Shown here one piece after another: positions 53,078 to 62,462 of a stretch of 64,000 nucleotides of DNA. The notes under the pieces were generated by a model. That model was given only the letters and a program-made list of their open reading frames with translations. It was not told the DNA's origin and made no database searches. The stretch lies in contig CABXQE010000004.1 of assembly GCA_902514295.1 (NCBI GenBank), positions 1 through 64,000 of the forward strand, given 5' to 3'. The DNA is from an uncultured SAR86 cluster bacterium (lineage in GTDB: Bacteria > Pseudomonadota > Gammaproteobacteria > Magnimaribacterales > Magnimaribacteraceae). Each line of letters opens with the position of its first letter. The first letter of the stretch is position 1. The translations under genes were made by a program, and so were the position numbers.

Positions 53078-53682
53078 TCCAATCTTTCTATCTTATTTTC
53101 TTCAAATTTATAAACCAGAGGAACCCCAGTGGATATTTCTAATTCAACTATTTCTTCAGAGCTAATTTCTTCTAATTCCATTACAAGGGCCCTGAGAGAG
53201 TTGCCGTGAGCCGCCACTAGAATATTTAAACCTTCTATTAATTCAGGGATTATATTTTCTTTAAAATAAGGAAGGACCCTTTCCGCTGTATCTTTCAAAC
53301 TTTCACCACCAGGAGGAGGAACGTCAAATGATCTTCTCCATACATGAACTTGATCCTCTCCCCATTTTTTTCTAGCTTCGTCTTTGTTTAATCCGGCTAA
53401 ATCACCATAATTCCTTTCATTTAAACTCACGTCTTTTATGACTTCAATAGAGGGAATATCCATTTGTTCTAGGATAATCCTTCCCGTATCTTGAGCTCTA
53501 AATAGGTCAGAGGTAAACATCTTGTCAAAACTATAACCAGCTTCTTTTAATTCCTTCCCAGCCTTTATAGCTTCATCCACTCCTCTTGGAGTTAACTTAG
53601 GATCTTTCCACCCAGTAAATAAATTTTTTTCATTCCATTCACTTTGACCATGCCGGACTAATACTAAATAAGAGGATTTCAT
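53074..53682 (-). CDS. gpmA: 2,3-bisphosphoglycerate-dependent phosphoglycerate mutase
   Basis: About 202 residues from ATG 53682 ([25 protein letters not shown]); a TTG four codons earlier is a weaker start. RHG of the phospho-His catalytic motif, [14 protein letters not shown], and the second catalytic His in [12 protein letters not shown] are intact. Shorter than E. coli GpmA (250) but within the range of short bacterial dPGM proteins. Located convergent with hisF, outside any glycolytic cluster. Confidence 0.92.
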   Translation of the reverse strand: MKSSYLVLVRHGQSEWNEKNLFTGWKDPKLTPRGVDEAIKAGKELKEAGYSFDKMFTSDLFRAQDTGRIILEQMDIPSIEVIKDVSLNERNYGDLAGLNKDEARKKWGEDQVHVWRRSFDVPPPGGESLKDTAERVLPYFKENIIPELIEGLNILVAAHGNSLRALVMELEEISSEEIVELEISTGVPLVYKFEENKIERLD

Positions 53683-53742
53683 TATGTTTATCAATTTTAA
53701 ATACTTATTTTAACTTAGGAATCTATATAATCTCGTTTCAAG

Positions 53743-54165
53743 ATGGAAAAATTTCTAATATTTATAGGTGAGAACTTTATGGCAGTTCTCCTCCTAATTT
53801 CTTTAATTGTAATCTTGGTTTTTTATGAAAGGAAGAAGGGTGGAACTAAGATCGATGCTTCTGAGTTAACTAGATTGATTAACAAGGAAGAACCTTATGT
53901 TTTTGACTTAAGAAGCTCTTCAGAATTTGATTCAGGCACTGTTTCTGGAGCGATAAATATTCAATCAACTGATTTAGTAAAAGGTAATGCTCAGTTCAAA
54001 GTAAAAGAAGAAGATAAGATTGTTCTTATCTGTAAAACAGGAAGTAATTCTAGTACTGCCGCCGGAACCCTTAAGAAAGAGGGATATACAAACGTTAGTG
54101 TTTTAGCAGGTGGGATGATGGGATGGGTTCAAGGTGGAATGCCTCTTGCTAAGAAGCAAAGTTAA
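53743..54165 (+). CDS. Membrane-anchored rhodanese-like protein
   Basis: 140 residues: an N-terminal membrane helix (MAVLLLISLIVILVFY), then one rhodanese domain with FDLRSSSEFDSGTVSGAINI and catalytic Cys in LICKTGSNSST. Resembles YibN, often next to gpmI or secB in gammaproteobacteria. Reaction partner unknown. Ends four bases from the convergent ntrC stop. Confidence 0.88.
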   Translation: MEKFLIFIGENFMAVLLLISLIVILVFYERKKGGTKIDASELTRLINKEEPYVFDLRSSSEFDSGTVSGAINIQSTDLVKGNAQFKVKEEDKIVLICKTGSNSSTAAGTLKKEGYTNVSVLAGGMMGWVQGGMPLAKKQS

Positions 54166-54168
54166 ACC

Positions 54169-55551
54169 TCAGTTTTCTATACCTAGCTCCTTAATTTTTC
54201 TAGAGAGAGTATTTCGTCCCCATCCAAGTAACTCAGCAGCCTCTTTCTTCTTTCCTTTAGTTTTATTCAAAGCAACTTTTATTAAAGTTCTTTCAAATTC
54301 TGGCCCAACTTCTTCCAATAGATTCTTATTGCCATTTTCTAAATAATTTTCTGACCATGACCTAAGGACTACTTTCCAGTTATTTTCTTCCTCAGCGTTC
54401 TCCAATTTTAATTCATCAGGCAAATCCTCTAATTTAACTTCTTTGGTAGGTGACATTACGGTTAGCCACCTGCAAGTATTCTCAAGTTGCCTAACGTTCC
54501 CAGGCCAAGAAAGTGTTTTAAAATAATTTTCTACTTCTTCAGACAAATATTTTTTTTCCTCTTTCAACTCTTCAGAAGATTCTTTAAAGAAATGTTTAGC
54601 TAATTCAGGTATGTCTTCTTTCCTTTCATTAAGTTTCGGAAGTGAGAGCTTAATGACGTTCAATCTATGGAATAAATCTTCTCTAAAGTCTCCACTCTTC
54701 ACCAATTCTTCAAGATTCTGATGTGTTGCAGTAATTATCCTTACATCTACTTTAATTGGTTCTCTGCCACCAACGCGGTAGAATTCTCCATTTGATAAAA
54801 CTCTTAAAAGTCGAGTTTGGGTCTCGAGTGGCATGTCTCCAATTTCATCAAGAAATAAAGTCCCACTATTCGCTTGTTCAAATCTTCCTATTCTCTTTTC
54901 ATCTGCTCCAGTAAATGCACCTTTTTCGTGACCAAATAACTCTGCTTCTAATAGATCTTTAGGAATATCAGCCATATTTAATGCAATAAATGCGTTGTCT
55001 TTTCTAGGGCTATGTTGAAATAAAGCTTTAGCTACTAGCTCTTTACCTGTTCCTGATTGTCCCATTAGCAGAACAGTAGAGGTTGAGTTAGAAAGTTTGC
55101 CTATTGCTCTAAAAACTTCTTGCATCGCTGGGGCTTCGCCAATTATTTCTGCTCGTGATTCAGAGTCCTCTTCTATTTCTGAGGTATCTTTCGAGGTTGC
55201 TCTTTGGACCATAGAGACTGCTTCTTCAATATCAAAAGGTTTGGGAAGATATTCCCACGCTCCATGTTCATAGGACTCTACGGCACTCTGTAGATCAGAA
55301 TGGGCAGTCATAATAATAATAGGAATTTCAGGTCTAAGTTCTCTAACCTCATCAAGTAGGTCAATTCCACTTTTACCAGGCATTTTTATGTCAGTGAGGA
55401 TTAGACTAGGGTTTTCAGTTTCTAATTTTTTTATAACCTTGCTGGCAGAATCAAAGGTTTCAACTTCTATTCCATTTTCAGATAGACCTCTTTCTAGAAC
55501 CCACCTAATAGACTCGTCGTCATCAACTACCCAGATACCGCCTTTATCCAT
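54169..55551 (-). CDS. ntrC: Nitrogen regulation response regulator NtrC
   Basis: 460-residue sigma-54-dependent activator. Receiver phospho-acceptor Asp54 ([12 protein letters not shown]), Walker [14 protein letters not shown], sigma-54 contact [10 protein letters not shown], Walker [12 protein letters not shown], and C-terminal Fis-type helix-turn-helix ([21 protein letters not shown]). Slightly shorter than E. coli NtrC. Overlaps ntrB by eight bases; regulated by NtrB phosphorylation in the known family. Confidence 0.95.
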   Translation of the reverse strand: MDKGGIWVVDDDESIRWVLERGLSENGIEVETFDSASKVIKKLETENPSLILTDIKMPGKSGIDLLDEVRELRPEIPIIIMTAHSDLQSAVESYEHGAWEYLPKPFDIEEAVSMVQRATSKDTSEIEEDSESRAEIIGEAPAMQEVFRAIGKLSNSTSTVLLMGQSGTGKELVAKALFQHSPRKDNAFIALNMADIPKDLLEAELFGHEKGAFTGADEKRIGRFEQANSGTLFLDEIGDMPLETQTRLLRVLSNGEFYRVGGREPIKVDVRIITATHQNLEELVKSGDFREDLFHRLNVIKLSLPKLNERKEDIPELAKHFFKESSEELKEEKKYLSEEVENYFKTLSWPGNVRQLENTCRWLTVMSPTKEVKLEDLPDELKLENAEEENNWKVVLRSWSENYLENGNKNLLEEVGPEFERTLIKVALNKTKGKKKEAAELLGWGRNTLSRKIKELGIEN

Positions 55552-56638
55552 TTGCTATTTTTATAACTTCTTCTTCTGAAGTCATTATAGGTATATTTAT
55601 AAAGAATTCTGTCTTATTTGGTCTGCTGTTATAGTGAATATTTCCTTTATGTTGAGAGATTATTCCTTGTGTTATGGAGAGACCCAATCCAGTACCTTTA
55701 TCTTTTCCTGTGATCATAGGAAAGAAGATAGAATCTCTGATTTCTTTTGAAATCCCTGGTCCATTATCGATAACAGATATTTTGCAAACAGTGGCTTTTC
55801 TGTCTTTCTGAATTATCTCGCCATGAGAGATACGGGTTATTATTTCAATCTTAGGAGATGCTGTATTAGATTCCATTAGTGCATCTCTGGCATTTTTAAC
55901 CAAATTAAGAATACTGTTTTCTATTAGGTAACTATCTATAAAGAGTTCAGGAATACTAGGATCGAAATCTTTAAGAACTTTAATATTTTTGTATGTCGAT
56001 TCTTTTTCAATCAAATTAATTACATTTTCAATTGGGTAATGAATATTTTGCCATTTGAAGTCTGGCTTCTGATTAGGTCCTAAAATGCTGTCAACCAATG
56101 CAGTCAGTCTATCCGTTTGCTTGATAATAATATCGGTGTATTCCATTTGTTGAATGTCTTTAAGTTTATTGCTCAAAAGCTGAGCAGATCCTCTTATTCC
56201 GCTTAAGGGATTTTTTATTTCGTGGGCCATTCCTCTAACAAAATCTTGAGAGATTTGTTGGTTAGATTGCATCCTGTATCTTTCAATTAGCTCCGAAGAG
56301 GCTTCTTTATTAATTATTTCAATTAACAGGCCATCTTGTGAGCCTTCCAAGATTGGATGAATGCTGTAGTCGCATAAAACCTTTTTCCCTTTCTTTAAAT
56401 GAAGAAGAGCGTCTATCTTAGTAAAACCTCTATGCTCTTTTAGTGAGTTCTTGAAGTCTTTAAAGCTATCAGGTTCTTCATAAAAAACCTGGTCAATCTT
56501 AGTTCCTATAGCTGACATTTCGCTGGTATCAAGAAAAGATAAGGCAGAAGAGTTAATAGATAAAATCTCCAAAGAACGATCAAGAATGATTATTCCTGTA
56601 TTGAGATCAGATAAATATGTTTTATTGAATGAATCCAC
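55544..56638 (-). CDS. ntrB: Nitrogen regulation sensor kinase NtrB
   Basis: 364 residues from GTG 56638 (MDSFNKTYLSDL). A PAS-like sensor domain is followed by the H-box RGMAHEIKNPLSGIRGSAQLL (phospho-His), N-box NLVKNARDAL, G1 VIDNGPGI and G2 GTGLGLSITQGI. Cytosolic, as in family NtrB. A strong 12-bp hairpin lies between it and the upstream glnII gene. No ordinary ribosome site is visible before the GTG. Confidence 0.93.
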   Translation of the reverse strand: MDSFNKTYLSDLNTGIIILDRSLEILSINSSALSFLDTSEMSAIGTKIDQVFYEEPDSFKDFKNSLKEHRGFTKIDALLHLKKGKKVLCDYSIHPILEGSQDGLLIEIINKEASSELIERYRMQSNQQISQDFVRGMAHEIKNPLSGIRGSAQLLSNKLKDIQQMEYTDIIIKQTDRLTALVDSILGPNQKPDFKWQNIHYPIENVINLIEKESTYKNIKVLKDFDPSIPELFIDSYLIENSILNLVKNARDALMESNTASPKIEIITRISHGEIIQKDRKATVCKISVIDNGPGISKEIRDSIFFPMITGKDKGTGLGLSITQGIISQHKGNIHYNSRPNKTEFFINIPIMTSEEEVIKIANG

Positions 56639-56644
56639 GGAGTA

Positions 56645-56675
56645 AATATCTGGAGGGCTATAACCTCCAGATATT
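56645..56675 (-). other. Perfect 12-bp hairpin between glnII and ntrB
   Basis: AATATCTGGAGG / CCTCCAGATATT, a perfect inverted repeat with a seven-base loop. Neither strand has a following T-tract, so it is not a standard terminator. It may reduce ntrBC expression relative to glnII or protect the mRNA end. Confidence 0.6.
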
Positions 56676-56695
56676 AAACAAAGAATAATACAAAA

Positions 56696-57664
56696 TTACG
56701 CCGTCAGAGTTCCAACTATATGGGTAATTATCTTATAAGGGTCTGCGTTTGATGCCGGTCTTCTATCTTCAAGATAACCATTCCAATTATGCTCAACAGT
56801 GTAAATAGGAATCCTAATACTAGCTCCTCTATCGCTAACTCCATAAGAAAATTGGTTTATGCTTTGAGTCTCATGCTTTCCAGTTAATCTCATATCATTG
56901 TCTGATCCATAGGAGGCAATGCCTTCGTCATGAACTGCACCAAGTTTTTCACACATAGAGTTAAAGAGTTCTTCTGATCCAGATGAGCGCATTTCTTCGT
57001 TTGAAAAATTTGTATGCATTCCAGATCCGTTCCAGTCACCAGTTTTAGGTTTAGGATGAATATTCACACAAACACCAAATTCTTCAGCTACTTTGTGTAG
57101 TAAATAACGGCTAACCCAAAGGTCATCGCCAGCTTTTATTCCTTTACCCAGGCATTGATATTCCCATTGCCCAAGAGCTACCTCTGCGTTTGTTCCTGTT
57201 AATTCAATACCAGCATCTAAACAAGCATCTAGATGTGCATCAGATATTTCTCTTCCAACCACATTATTGCTCCCCACACCACAGTAGTAGTCTCCTTGAG
57301 GTCTAGGAGTTCCTTCTTCCCACCCTAAAGGATTTCCTTTATTGTCCGTAAAGAAATACTCTTGCTCAAAACCAAACCACCATTCATCAGTTACCACTGC
57401 CTCAGCTGCTGCTCTTGTATTAGAAGGATGAACTTCATGTTCTCCGGTGTGAACTTGACACATTACTAGAGATCCATCATTAGTTGGGTTCTCATATTGT
57501 TCTACGGGCAACAATAGGCAGTCAGAATTCCCTCCTTCTGCTTGTTGTGTAGACGATCCATCAAAAGACCATTCTGGTGGCTCTCCATCGGTTACTTTGA
57601 CCTTACTTCTTAAAGAGGGCTCAGGCTGAAATCCATCAAGCCATATATATTCATATTTATTCAT
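56696..57664 (-). CDS. glnII: GSII-type (eukaryote-like) glutamine synthetase
   Basis: 322 residues, far shorter than GSI (about 470) and matching GlnII of rhizobia and eukaryotic GS. YIWLDGFQPEPSLRSK and WSFDGSSTQQAEGGNSDC at the N-terminus, GFEQEYFF with metal-binding Glu, and NIHPKPKTGDWNGSGMHTNFS are GSII hallmarks; RPASNADPYKI ends the catalytic part. No adenylylation site is expected in this class. Directly upstream of ntrB-ntrC and preceded by NtrC-like palindromes, so nitrogen-regulated expression is likely. Confidence 0.95.
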   Translation of the reverse strand: MNKYEYIWLDGFQPEPSLRSKVKVTDGEPPEWSFDGSSTQQAEGGNSDCLLLPVEQYENPTNDGSLVMCQVHTGEHEVHPSNTRAAAEAVVTDEWWFGFEQEYFFTDNKGNPLGWEEGTPRPQGDYYCGVGSNNVVGREISDAHLDACLDAGIELTGTNAEVALGQWEYQCLGKGIKAGDDLWVSRYLLHKVAEEFGVCVNIHPKPKTGDWNGSGMHTNFSNEEMRSSGSEELFNSMCEKLGAVHDEGIASYGSDNDMRLTGKHETQSINQFSYGVSDRGASIRIPIYTVEHNWNGYLEDRRPASNADPYKIITHIVGTLTA

Positions 57665-57773
57665 TTATATTCTCCATTCTTCTTAAATAAAAAAATATAT
57701 TATCACGCAAAAGAGCTTTTATGGACATTAATTGTGCAAAAAAATAGGTATTTTATATAAAATGAACTTAATA

Positions 57774-57798
57774 AGTGCAATTGCACTATTTTAGTGCA
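57774..57798 (-). promoter_or_regulatory. NtrC-like binding sites upstream of glnII
   Basis: TGCACTA-TTT-TAGTGCA (57782-57798) is a perfect palindrome of the NtrC type, overlapping another palindrome AGTGCAATTGCACT (57774-57787); a further TGTGCA half-site lies near 57734-57739. They lie 110-134 bases before the glnII ATG, similar to the spacing of NtrC sites in E. coli glnA. The first site covers the stop codon of the upstream gene. No good sigma-54 promoter was found between. Confidence 0.65.
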
Positions 57799-58246
57799 TA
57801 TTTTCTACGACACTTAATCCATGCACCTCAGAATGGCTTAGAAATTCAGAAAGAAATATATTCCATTGAAATTTTTCGTCCTTAGTAAGCATATTTTTGT
57901 TAGGATACTTATTCCTTAACCAGAATTGTCTTTTACCGTTAAATCTTCTCACCTCAGCCATCCTAGCGTCATGGTAGACAAAGATTTCCATTTTAGTATC
58001 TTCCATATACCGCAGTAAATTAGACTTATGTAAAGTCAATTTAGAGGTGTGGAGCGATATTCTATTTATAGAGATTCTTATTTCTGAATTATTTACACCT
58101 TCAGGGATAAAAAAATTAAATTCCTCATTAATTTTATCAATAGGCAAAAGTTTAATTAACTTGAAATAGTTAATTTCATATAAACGAATTAAGTCGCTAA
58201 GACTTTTTCTAGATCTTTTTTGAGCTTGATATCTATTCTTTATCAT
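57791..58246 (-). CDS. DUF1249 family protein (YqiB-like)
   Basis: 151-residue cytosolic protein of unknown function. Segments LIRLYEINYFKLIKLLPID near the start, EIFVYHDARMAEVRRFNGKRQF and YPNKNMLTKDEKFQWNIFLSEFLSH match E. coli YqiB closely. Its stop lies in the NtrC-like palindrome ahead of glnII, and its start overlaps the AlkA-like gene by 14 bases. Function unknown. Confidence 0.9.
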   Translation of the reverse strand: MIKNRYQAQKRSRKSLSDLIRLYEINYFKLIKLLPIDKINEEFNFFIPEGVNNSEIRISINRISLHTSKLTLHKSNLLRYMEDTKMEIFVYHDARMAEVRRFNGKRQFWLRNKYPNKNMLTKDEKFQWNIFLSEFLSHSEVHGLSVVENMH

Positions 58247-58859
58247 GAGTAGACCACAATAATAACGCAGCTACAGAACGATAGGGCGACCAAGGTTCCG
58301 CTATTTCTTCTATTGTCAACTGTTTTGGCCTTTCCTTCATGCCCATTAATTTTTGTATTGCTATCATTAAACCTAAATCTGCCGCTGGCCAGACATCTAT
58401 TCTTTTTAGGCAGGCAAGTAAATAGCATTTAGCTGTCCACTCCCCCACACCTTTTATTTTGACTAACTCTTCAATTACTTCAGAATCTTTCTTTTTTTCA
58501 AGACTCTTCAAATTTAAATCCCCAACAATTATTTTATTGGCAATACCTTTGCAGTAGTTAATTTTTTGCGAACTTAGACCAGCCCCTTTAAGTTCAACTT
58601 CACTTACTTCAATAAATTTTTCAGCTGTAAAGGGCTTCACTAACTCTTTCATCCTATTAAAGATTGCCCTTGCAGATGCCACAGAGAGTTGCTGATCTAC
58701 TATCAAACCAACAAGGCCTTCAAACCCTTTTCTTTTGTTAAAAAGCTTTATCTCATAATCTTTCTCTTCAAGCACAGCCTTAAACAGTGGTTCCTTTTCA
58801 ATCAAATAGCTAAAGGCTTTCTTCAAGTTCCGTTCGTTTAATATATTTCTATCTTCCAT
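58233..58859 (-). CDS. DNA-3-methyladenine glycosylase II-like (HhH-GPD)
   Basis: 208-residue alkylated-base glycosylase without the N-terminal domain of E. coli AlkA. Key parts: GLVGLIVDQQLSVASARAIFNRM, hairpin LVKIKGVGEWTAKCYLLACLKRIDVWPAADLGL with the catalytic Asp, and C-terminal EPWSPYRSVAALLLWSTHD. Overlaps the downstream YqiB-like gene and the upstream acetyltransferase-like gene by 14 and 11 bases, so these genes probably share one transcript. Confidence 0.93.
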   Translation of the reverse strand: MEDRNILNERNLKKAFSYLIEKEPLFKAVLEEKDYEIKLFNKRKGFEGLVGLIVDQQLSVASARAIFNRMKELVKPFTAEKFIEVSEVELKGAGLSSQKINYCKGIANKIIVGDLNLKSLEKKKDSEVIEELVKIKGVGEWTAKCYLLACLKRIDVWPAADLGLMIAIQKLMGMKERPKQLTIEEIAEPWSPYRSVAALLLWSTHDKE

Positions 58860-60009
58860 ATAGCTTTGCTGTTATTTCTTTTTTGAATGGCAATAAAGCT
58901 TTTCGGTCATTGTTGTAATTTTTAACATGCGCTTGTTCCCTTACTAGAAAATCATCTATAGCTTCCCTAAACCTTTCATCTTTTATCCAGTGAGCGGAAT
59001 ATGTCTCAATAGGACAAAAACCTCTTTTTATTTTGTGCTCTCCCTGAACTCCAGGATCAAAGCAAGTTAATTTATTGTCTATACAGAACTCTACCCCTTG
59101 GTAATAACAAGTTTCAAAATGAAGAGAATCAAAATCTTCAAAACAGCCCCAATATCTACCATAAAGTTTTTTTGAATCGTAAAAATTAAGCGCACCTGCT
59201 ACATAACCCCCTTCTTCATCTTGAGCCATAACTAATAAAATATTTTCTGGAATTAATTTAGTTATCTCTTTAAAGAAATCATAATTTAAATACCCTTGCA
59301 TGCCTCTTTTCATGTATGTGAGTTGGTAGAATTGATAAAAAACTACCAGCATCTCTTCAGTAATATCTTCTCCCTTTATTTTCTTCATAGAGATACCTTG
59401 CTGAGATATCTTATCTCTTTCTTTCTTAATATTTTTTCTTTGCCTTGAAGTCATATCTTGCAAAAAATGATCAAAATCTTTGTATTCGTTATTAAACCAA
59501 TGGAAAGAATAGCTACTTCGAATGCTGAAACCTGAATTAGAGAAAGATTTTATTTCTTCTTCCTCAGCTAACAAAATATGCACACTAGAAAAATCTAATT
59601 CTTCTGAGATCTCCTTTAAGGCAGAATATAAATTCTCAATGATTTCTTGAGTCCTACCCTTTTCAGTAACCGATAATCTTGGGCCGCTAGCTGGAGTGTA
59701 TGGAATAGAGCAGACTAATTTCGGGTAGTAATTAACTCCATTTCGGTAAAAGGCATCAGCCCAGGACCAATCAAAAACAAATTCTCCTTGAGAGTCAGTC
59801 TTAATATACATTGGCATAATGGCAAGTCTTTTATTATCTTCGGAGACTATGGCATGAAATGGACTCCATCCCCTTTCTTCAGAAACACATTTATGTCTTT
59901 CAAGAGATTCAAGAAATTCGAATTTTAAAAAAGGATAGTCTGAATTGACTATCGAATTCCATTCTTCTTTCTTAATTTCATTAATACAATTGATAAACTC
60001 TATTTTCAT
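58849..60009 (-). CDS. GNAT/FemAB-like N-acyltransferase (PF04339)
   Basis: About 386 residues from ATG 60009, which overlaps the ubiA stop codon as ATGA; a further-upstream start at 60057 inside ubiA is less likely. The family pattern is seen in SVHILLAEEEE, TSRQRKNIKKERDKI, YMKRGMQGYLNYDFF and CFDPGVQGEHKIKRGF. Related proteins transfer acyl or aminoacyl groups, but the acceptor is unknown. Downstream comes the AlkA-like gene with an 11-base overlap. Confidence 0.87.
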   Translation of the reverse strand: MKIEFINCINEIKKEEWNSIVNSDYPFLKFEFLESLERHKCVSEERGWSPFHAIVSEDNKRLAIMPMYIKTDSQGEFVFDWSWADAFYRNGVNYYPKLVCSIPYTPASGPRLSVTEKGRTQEIIENLYSALKEISEELDFSSVHILLAEEEEIKSFSNSGFSIRSSYSFHWFNNEYKDFDHFLQDMTSRQRKNIKKERDKISQQGISMKKIKGEDITEEMLVVFYQFYQLTYMKRGMQGYLNYDFFKEITKLIPENILLVMAQDEEGGYVAGALNFYDSKKLYGRYWGCFEDFDSLHFETCYYQGVEFCIDNKLTCFDPGVQGEHKIKRGFCPIETYSAHWIKDERFREAIDDFLVREQAHVKNYNNDRKALLPFKKEITAKLYGR

Positions 60010-60866
60010 AAGTTTGTACCTAACAAAGAGCCAATAAATAATGAAAAACCTACCCAATTATTACTTTTAAAAGCTAAAAAACATTTACCTCTATCATAGT
60101 TTCTGACGAGTCCATATTGATAAATGATTAAAGCCAGCCAGGCTAAGCTGGATAAATAGAATAAAGGGTGCATATTTAATTCATACCCAAGCAAAGACCA
60201 AATGCCTAGTGAAATAAGATGAAAAGATATAAAAAAATGTACTACTTTATTTCCAAAAGTTAGAGCTGAAGAACGTAGTCCAACTTTAATATCATCCTCT
60301 TTATCGCTCATCGCATAAGCAGTGTCGTATGCAAGTATCCAGAAGAAACATGAAACAAATAATATCAATGAAACGGTATTTATTTTGTTTAGCTCAACTG
60401 CAGAGACCATGATGATTCCCCAAGAGAACGCCAGTCCTAAGAAAAATTGAGGTATAGCAAAGAAGCGTTTAGTTAAGGGGTAGAAAATTGCTAATCCCAG
60501 TCCAAGCAGAGCCACTTTAACGGCTAACCAATTCATCCAGATCAAAAGGCTGCAAGAAAATAATAATAGTAACAAGAACAATGTTAATGCTTCTGAGGGT
60601 TTTATAACTCCAGTAACTAAAGGTCTGTCTTTTGTTCTATCCACACTGCCATCAAATTCCATATCAAAATAATCGTTTATAACGCACCCAGCAGAACGCA
60701 TTAAGAAAGTTCCTAAAACGAAGAGTGACATTAAGAATAAATCAGGGTTACCTTTAGTTAGAACAATAAAAGCTGAGAGAGTAGGCCAAAGCAGTAACAA
60801 TGTACCAACGGGCTTGTCTGCTCGTATTAATTTATAGAATCCTAAGATTTTTTCTTTATGTTTCAT
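60006..60866 (-). CDS. ubiA: 4-hydroxybenzoate octaprenyltransferase UbiA
   Basis: 286-residue inner-membrane prenyltransferase of ubiquinone synthesis with about eight helices. The two Asp-rich motifs NDYFDMEFDGSVDRTKDRPL and DTAYAMSDKEDDIKVGLRSSA bind the prenyl diphosphate. Length typical. The downstream gene starts inside its stop. An inverted repeat lies between it and the divergent rubredoxin gene. No chorismate lyase gene ubiC is adjacent. Confidence 0.95.
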   Translation of the reverse strand: MKHKEKILGFYKLIRADKPVGTLLLLWPTLSAFIVLTKGNPDLFLMSLFVLGTFLMRSAGCVINDYFDMEFDGSVDRTKDRPLVTGVIKPSEALTLFLLLLLFSCSLLIWMNWLAVKVALLGLGLAIFYPLTKRFFAIPQFFLGLAFSWGIIMVSAVELNKINTVSLILFVSCFFWILAYDTAYAMSDKEDDIKVGLRSSALTFGNKVVHFFISFHLISLGIWSLLGYELNMHPLFYLSSLAWLALIIYQYGLVRNYDRGKCFLAFKSNNWVGFSLFIGSLLGTNL

Positions 60867-60895
60867 TCACCTTACATAGTTTTAAAAAGGTCATT

Positions 60896-60921
60896 ACTTT
60901 AGTCTAGGTAAGCACTAAAGT
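60896..60921. promoter_or_regulatory. Inverted repeat between ubiA and rubredoxin
   Basis: ACTTTAGT (60896-60903) and ACTAAAGT (60914-60921) are perfect inverted arms separated by ten bases, 18 bases centre-to-centre. It lies between divergent genes and may be an operator; no regulator is known. Confidence 0.4.
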
Positions 60922-60963
60922 TAGGTTAGAATAACGTTTTTTTAATCGCTTAAGGAGTAGAAA

Positions 60964-61128
60964 TTGAAAAAATGGGAATGTATTGTCTGTGGATTGGTCT
61001 ATGATGAAGAAGAAGGCTGGCCTGATGACGGTATAGGGCCCGGGACTAAATGGGAAGACGTGCCTGAAGACTGGGTGTGTCCTGATTGTGGCGTAGGCAA
61101 GGAAGACTTTGAAATGGTAGAAATATGA
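60964..61128 (+). CDS. Rubredoxin
   Basis: 54 residues read from TTG 60964 after an AAGGAG site. The two metal motifs [13 protein letters not shown] and [14 protein letters not shown] (each CXXCG) bind a single iron through four cysteines. A standard one-domain rubredoxin that transfers electrons, for instance to alkane hydroxylases or from a flavoprotein reductase. The next gene begins at 61125, overlapping its stop as ATGA, so the two are coupled. A reductase of the matching type is far away at 37658. Confidence 0.95.
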   Translation: MKKWECIVCGLVYDEEEGWPDDGIGPGTKWEDVPEDWVCPDCGVGKEDFEMVEI

Positions 61129-62387
61129 ACACTTTATCTGCTCCAGAAAACTTAACTAGAAATGTTTTGATAGGCATGGGACTTGGAGTCCTAGTTGCTT
61201 CGATTTTCTATTATTCTCCAAATCTTCTTCCCCAAACGCTATCTCTAGGAGTTGAAAAGTATGTATTTAACTTAGGAGGCCAAATCTTCAAGAACTTACT
61301 AATGTTAGTTGTTGTACCACTTGTTTTCTTTTCTTTAGTTTCTGGAATTTCCTCTTTGTCTAATATGGTTAAATTGGGGTCGATTGCCACAAAAACCATT
61401 GGACTTTATTTATTAACGACGGCGATTGCAGTCAGCTTAGCTTTATTTTTTGGGTGGGCTCTAGATCTTTCTGGTAGTTCAGGTGAAGTAGTGCCTTATA
61501 CACCACCTCCAGGTGATTCAAGTCTCTATGGAACCGTTCTAAGAATATTCCCTAATAATATGTTCGGAGCTTTTATAGAAAATAACATGCTAGGAATAGT
61601 TTTTATAAGCATCTTGTTTGGCATTGCCCTTAATCTTACTGACGATTTAACTGATGGACTCTCTAAGAGCTTTGAAAGATTTAATATAGTTTTTCTAAAA
61701 ATTGTTCTGTTAATAATGAGTTTTGCCCCGATCGGTGTCTTTTGTCTAATGGGAAGCTACGTAATGGATAAAGGGGTAGATATATTTGGTGATCTAGCGG
61801 AATACGTTCTTATATTAATATTTGTTCTGTTTTTTCATCTCATATTCACTTACTCATTAATACTTAAGTTATTCGCTAATCTTAGTCCGATAACTTTCTT
61901 TAAGAAGATGAGGAATGTCGCTTTATTTGCTTTCTCAACTTCTTCTAGTGCAGCAACTATCCCTGTAACCCTAAAAACCGTAACTGATGATTTGGGAGTC
62001 AAAAAGGATGTCTCTTCTTTCGTTGTACCTGTAGGAGCGACAATCAATATGGATGGAACTGCTATCATGCAGGGTCTTGCAACTATGTTCATTGCAAGCA
62101 CTGTTGGGGTAGATTTAACTCTAGTTCAGTATGGACAGATAGTCCTGTTGGCAATAGTTACATCAATAGGTACCGCTGCCGTTCCTTCTGCAGGAACAGT
62201 TACATTGGCCTTAATTCTTGGTTCCATAGGACTTCCTTTGGATGCAATCGGCCTGATTCTTGCAGTTGATAGGATCTTAGACATGATTCGTACTGCCGTG
62301 AATGTATGTGGAGATGCTGCTGTTTCGTGCATTGTTGGAAAATCCGAGAATGAATTTGATCAAAAAGTTTTTGATTCTAAAAATTAG
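61125..62387 (+). CDS. Dicarboxylate/amino acid:cation symporter (DAACS, GltP/DctA-like)
   Basis: 420-residue inner-membrane carrier with eight helices and two re-entrant loops. Conserved parts: [13 protein letters not shown], the serine-rich loop [26 protein letters not shown] for Na+/substrate coordination, and [23 protein letters not shown] at the C-terminus. The Asp-Arg pattern resembles glutamate/aspartate or C4-dicarboxylate transporters; the exact substrate is uncertain. It overlaps the rubredoxin gene by four bases. hppA follows after 75 bases. Confidence 0.93.
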   Translation: MNTLSAPENLTRNVLIGMGLGVLVASIFYYSPNLLPQTLSLGVEKYVFNLGGQIFKNLLMLVVVPLVFFSLVSGISSLSNMVKLGSIATKTIGLYLLTTAIAVSLALFFGWALDLSGSSGEVVPYTPPPGDSSLYGTVLRIFPNNMFGAFIENNMLGIVFISILFGIALNLTDDLTDGLSKSFERFNIVFLKIVLLIMSFAPIGVFCLMGSYVMDKGVDIFGDLAEYVLILIFVLFFHLIFTYSLILKLFANLSPITFFKKMRNVALFAFSTSSSAATIPVTLKTVTDDLGVKKDVSSFVVPVGATINMDGTAIMQGLATMFIASTVGVDLTLVQYGQIVLLAIVTSIGTAAVPSAGTVTLALILGSIGLPLDAIGLILAVDRILDMIRTAVNVCGDAAVSCIVGKSENEFDQKVFDSKN

Positions 62388-62462
62388 TATTTTCATTAAT
62401 TTATTATTCTTGTAGACTCACGCGCTATTAACAATTAATTCCAGTATTTTTAAGGAGAAATG

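Noticed and set aside
56645-56675. Intrinsic terminator after glnII
   Set aside because: The stem is strong but no T-tract follows on either strand.
57700-57781. Sigma-54 promoter for glnII
   Set aside because: Candidate TTGC elements lack a GG exactly 10 bases before the GC.
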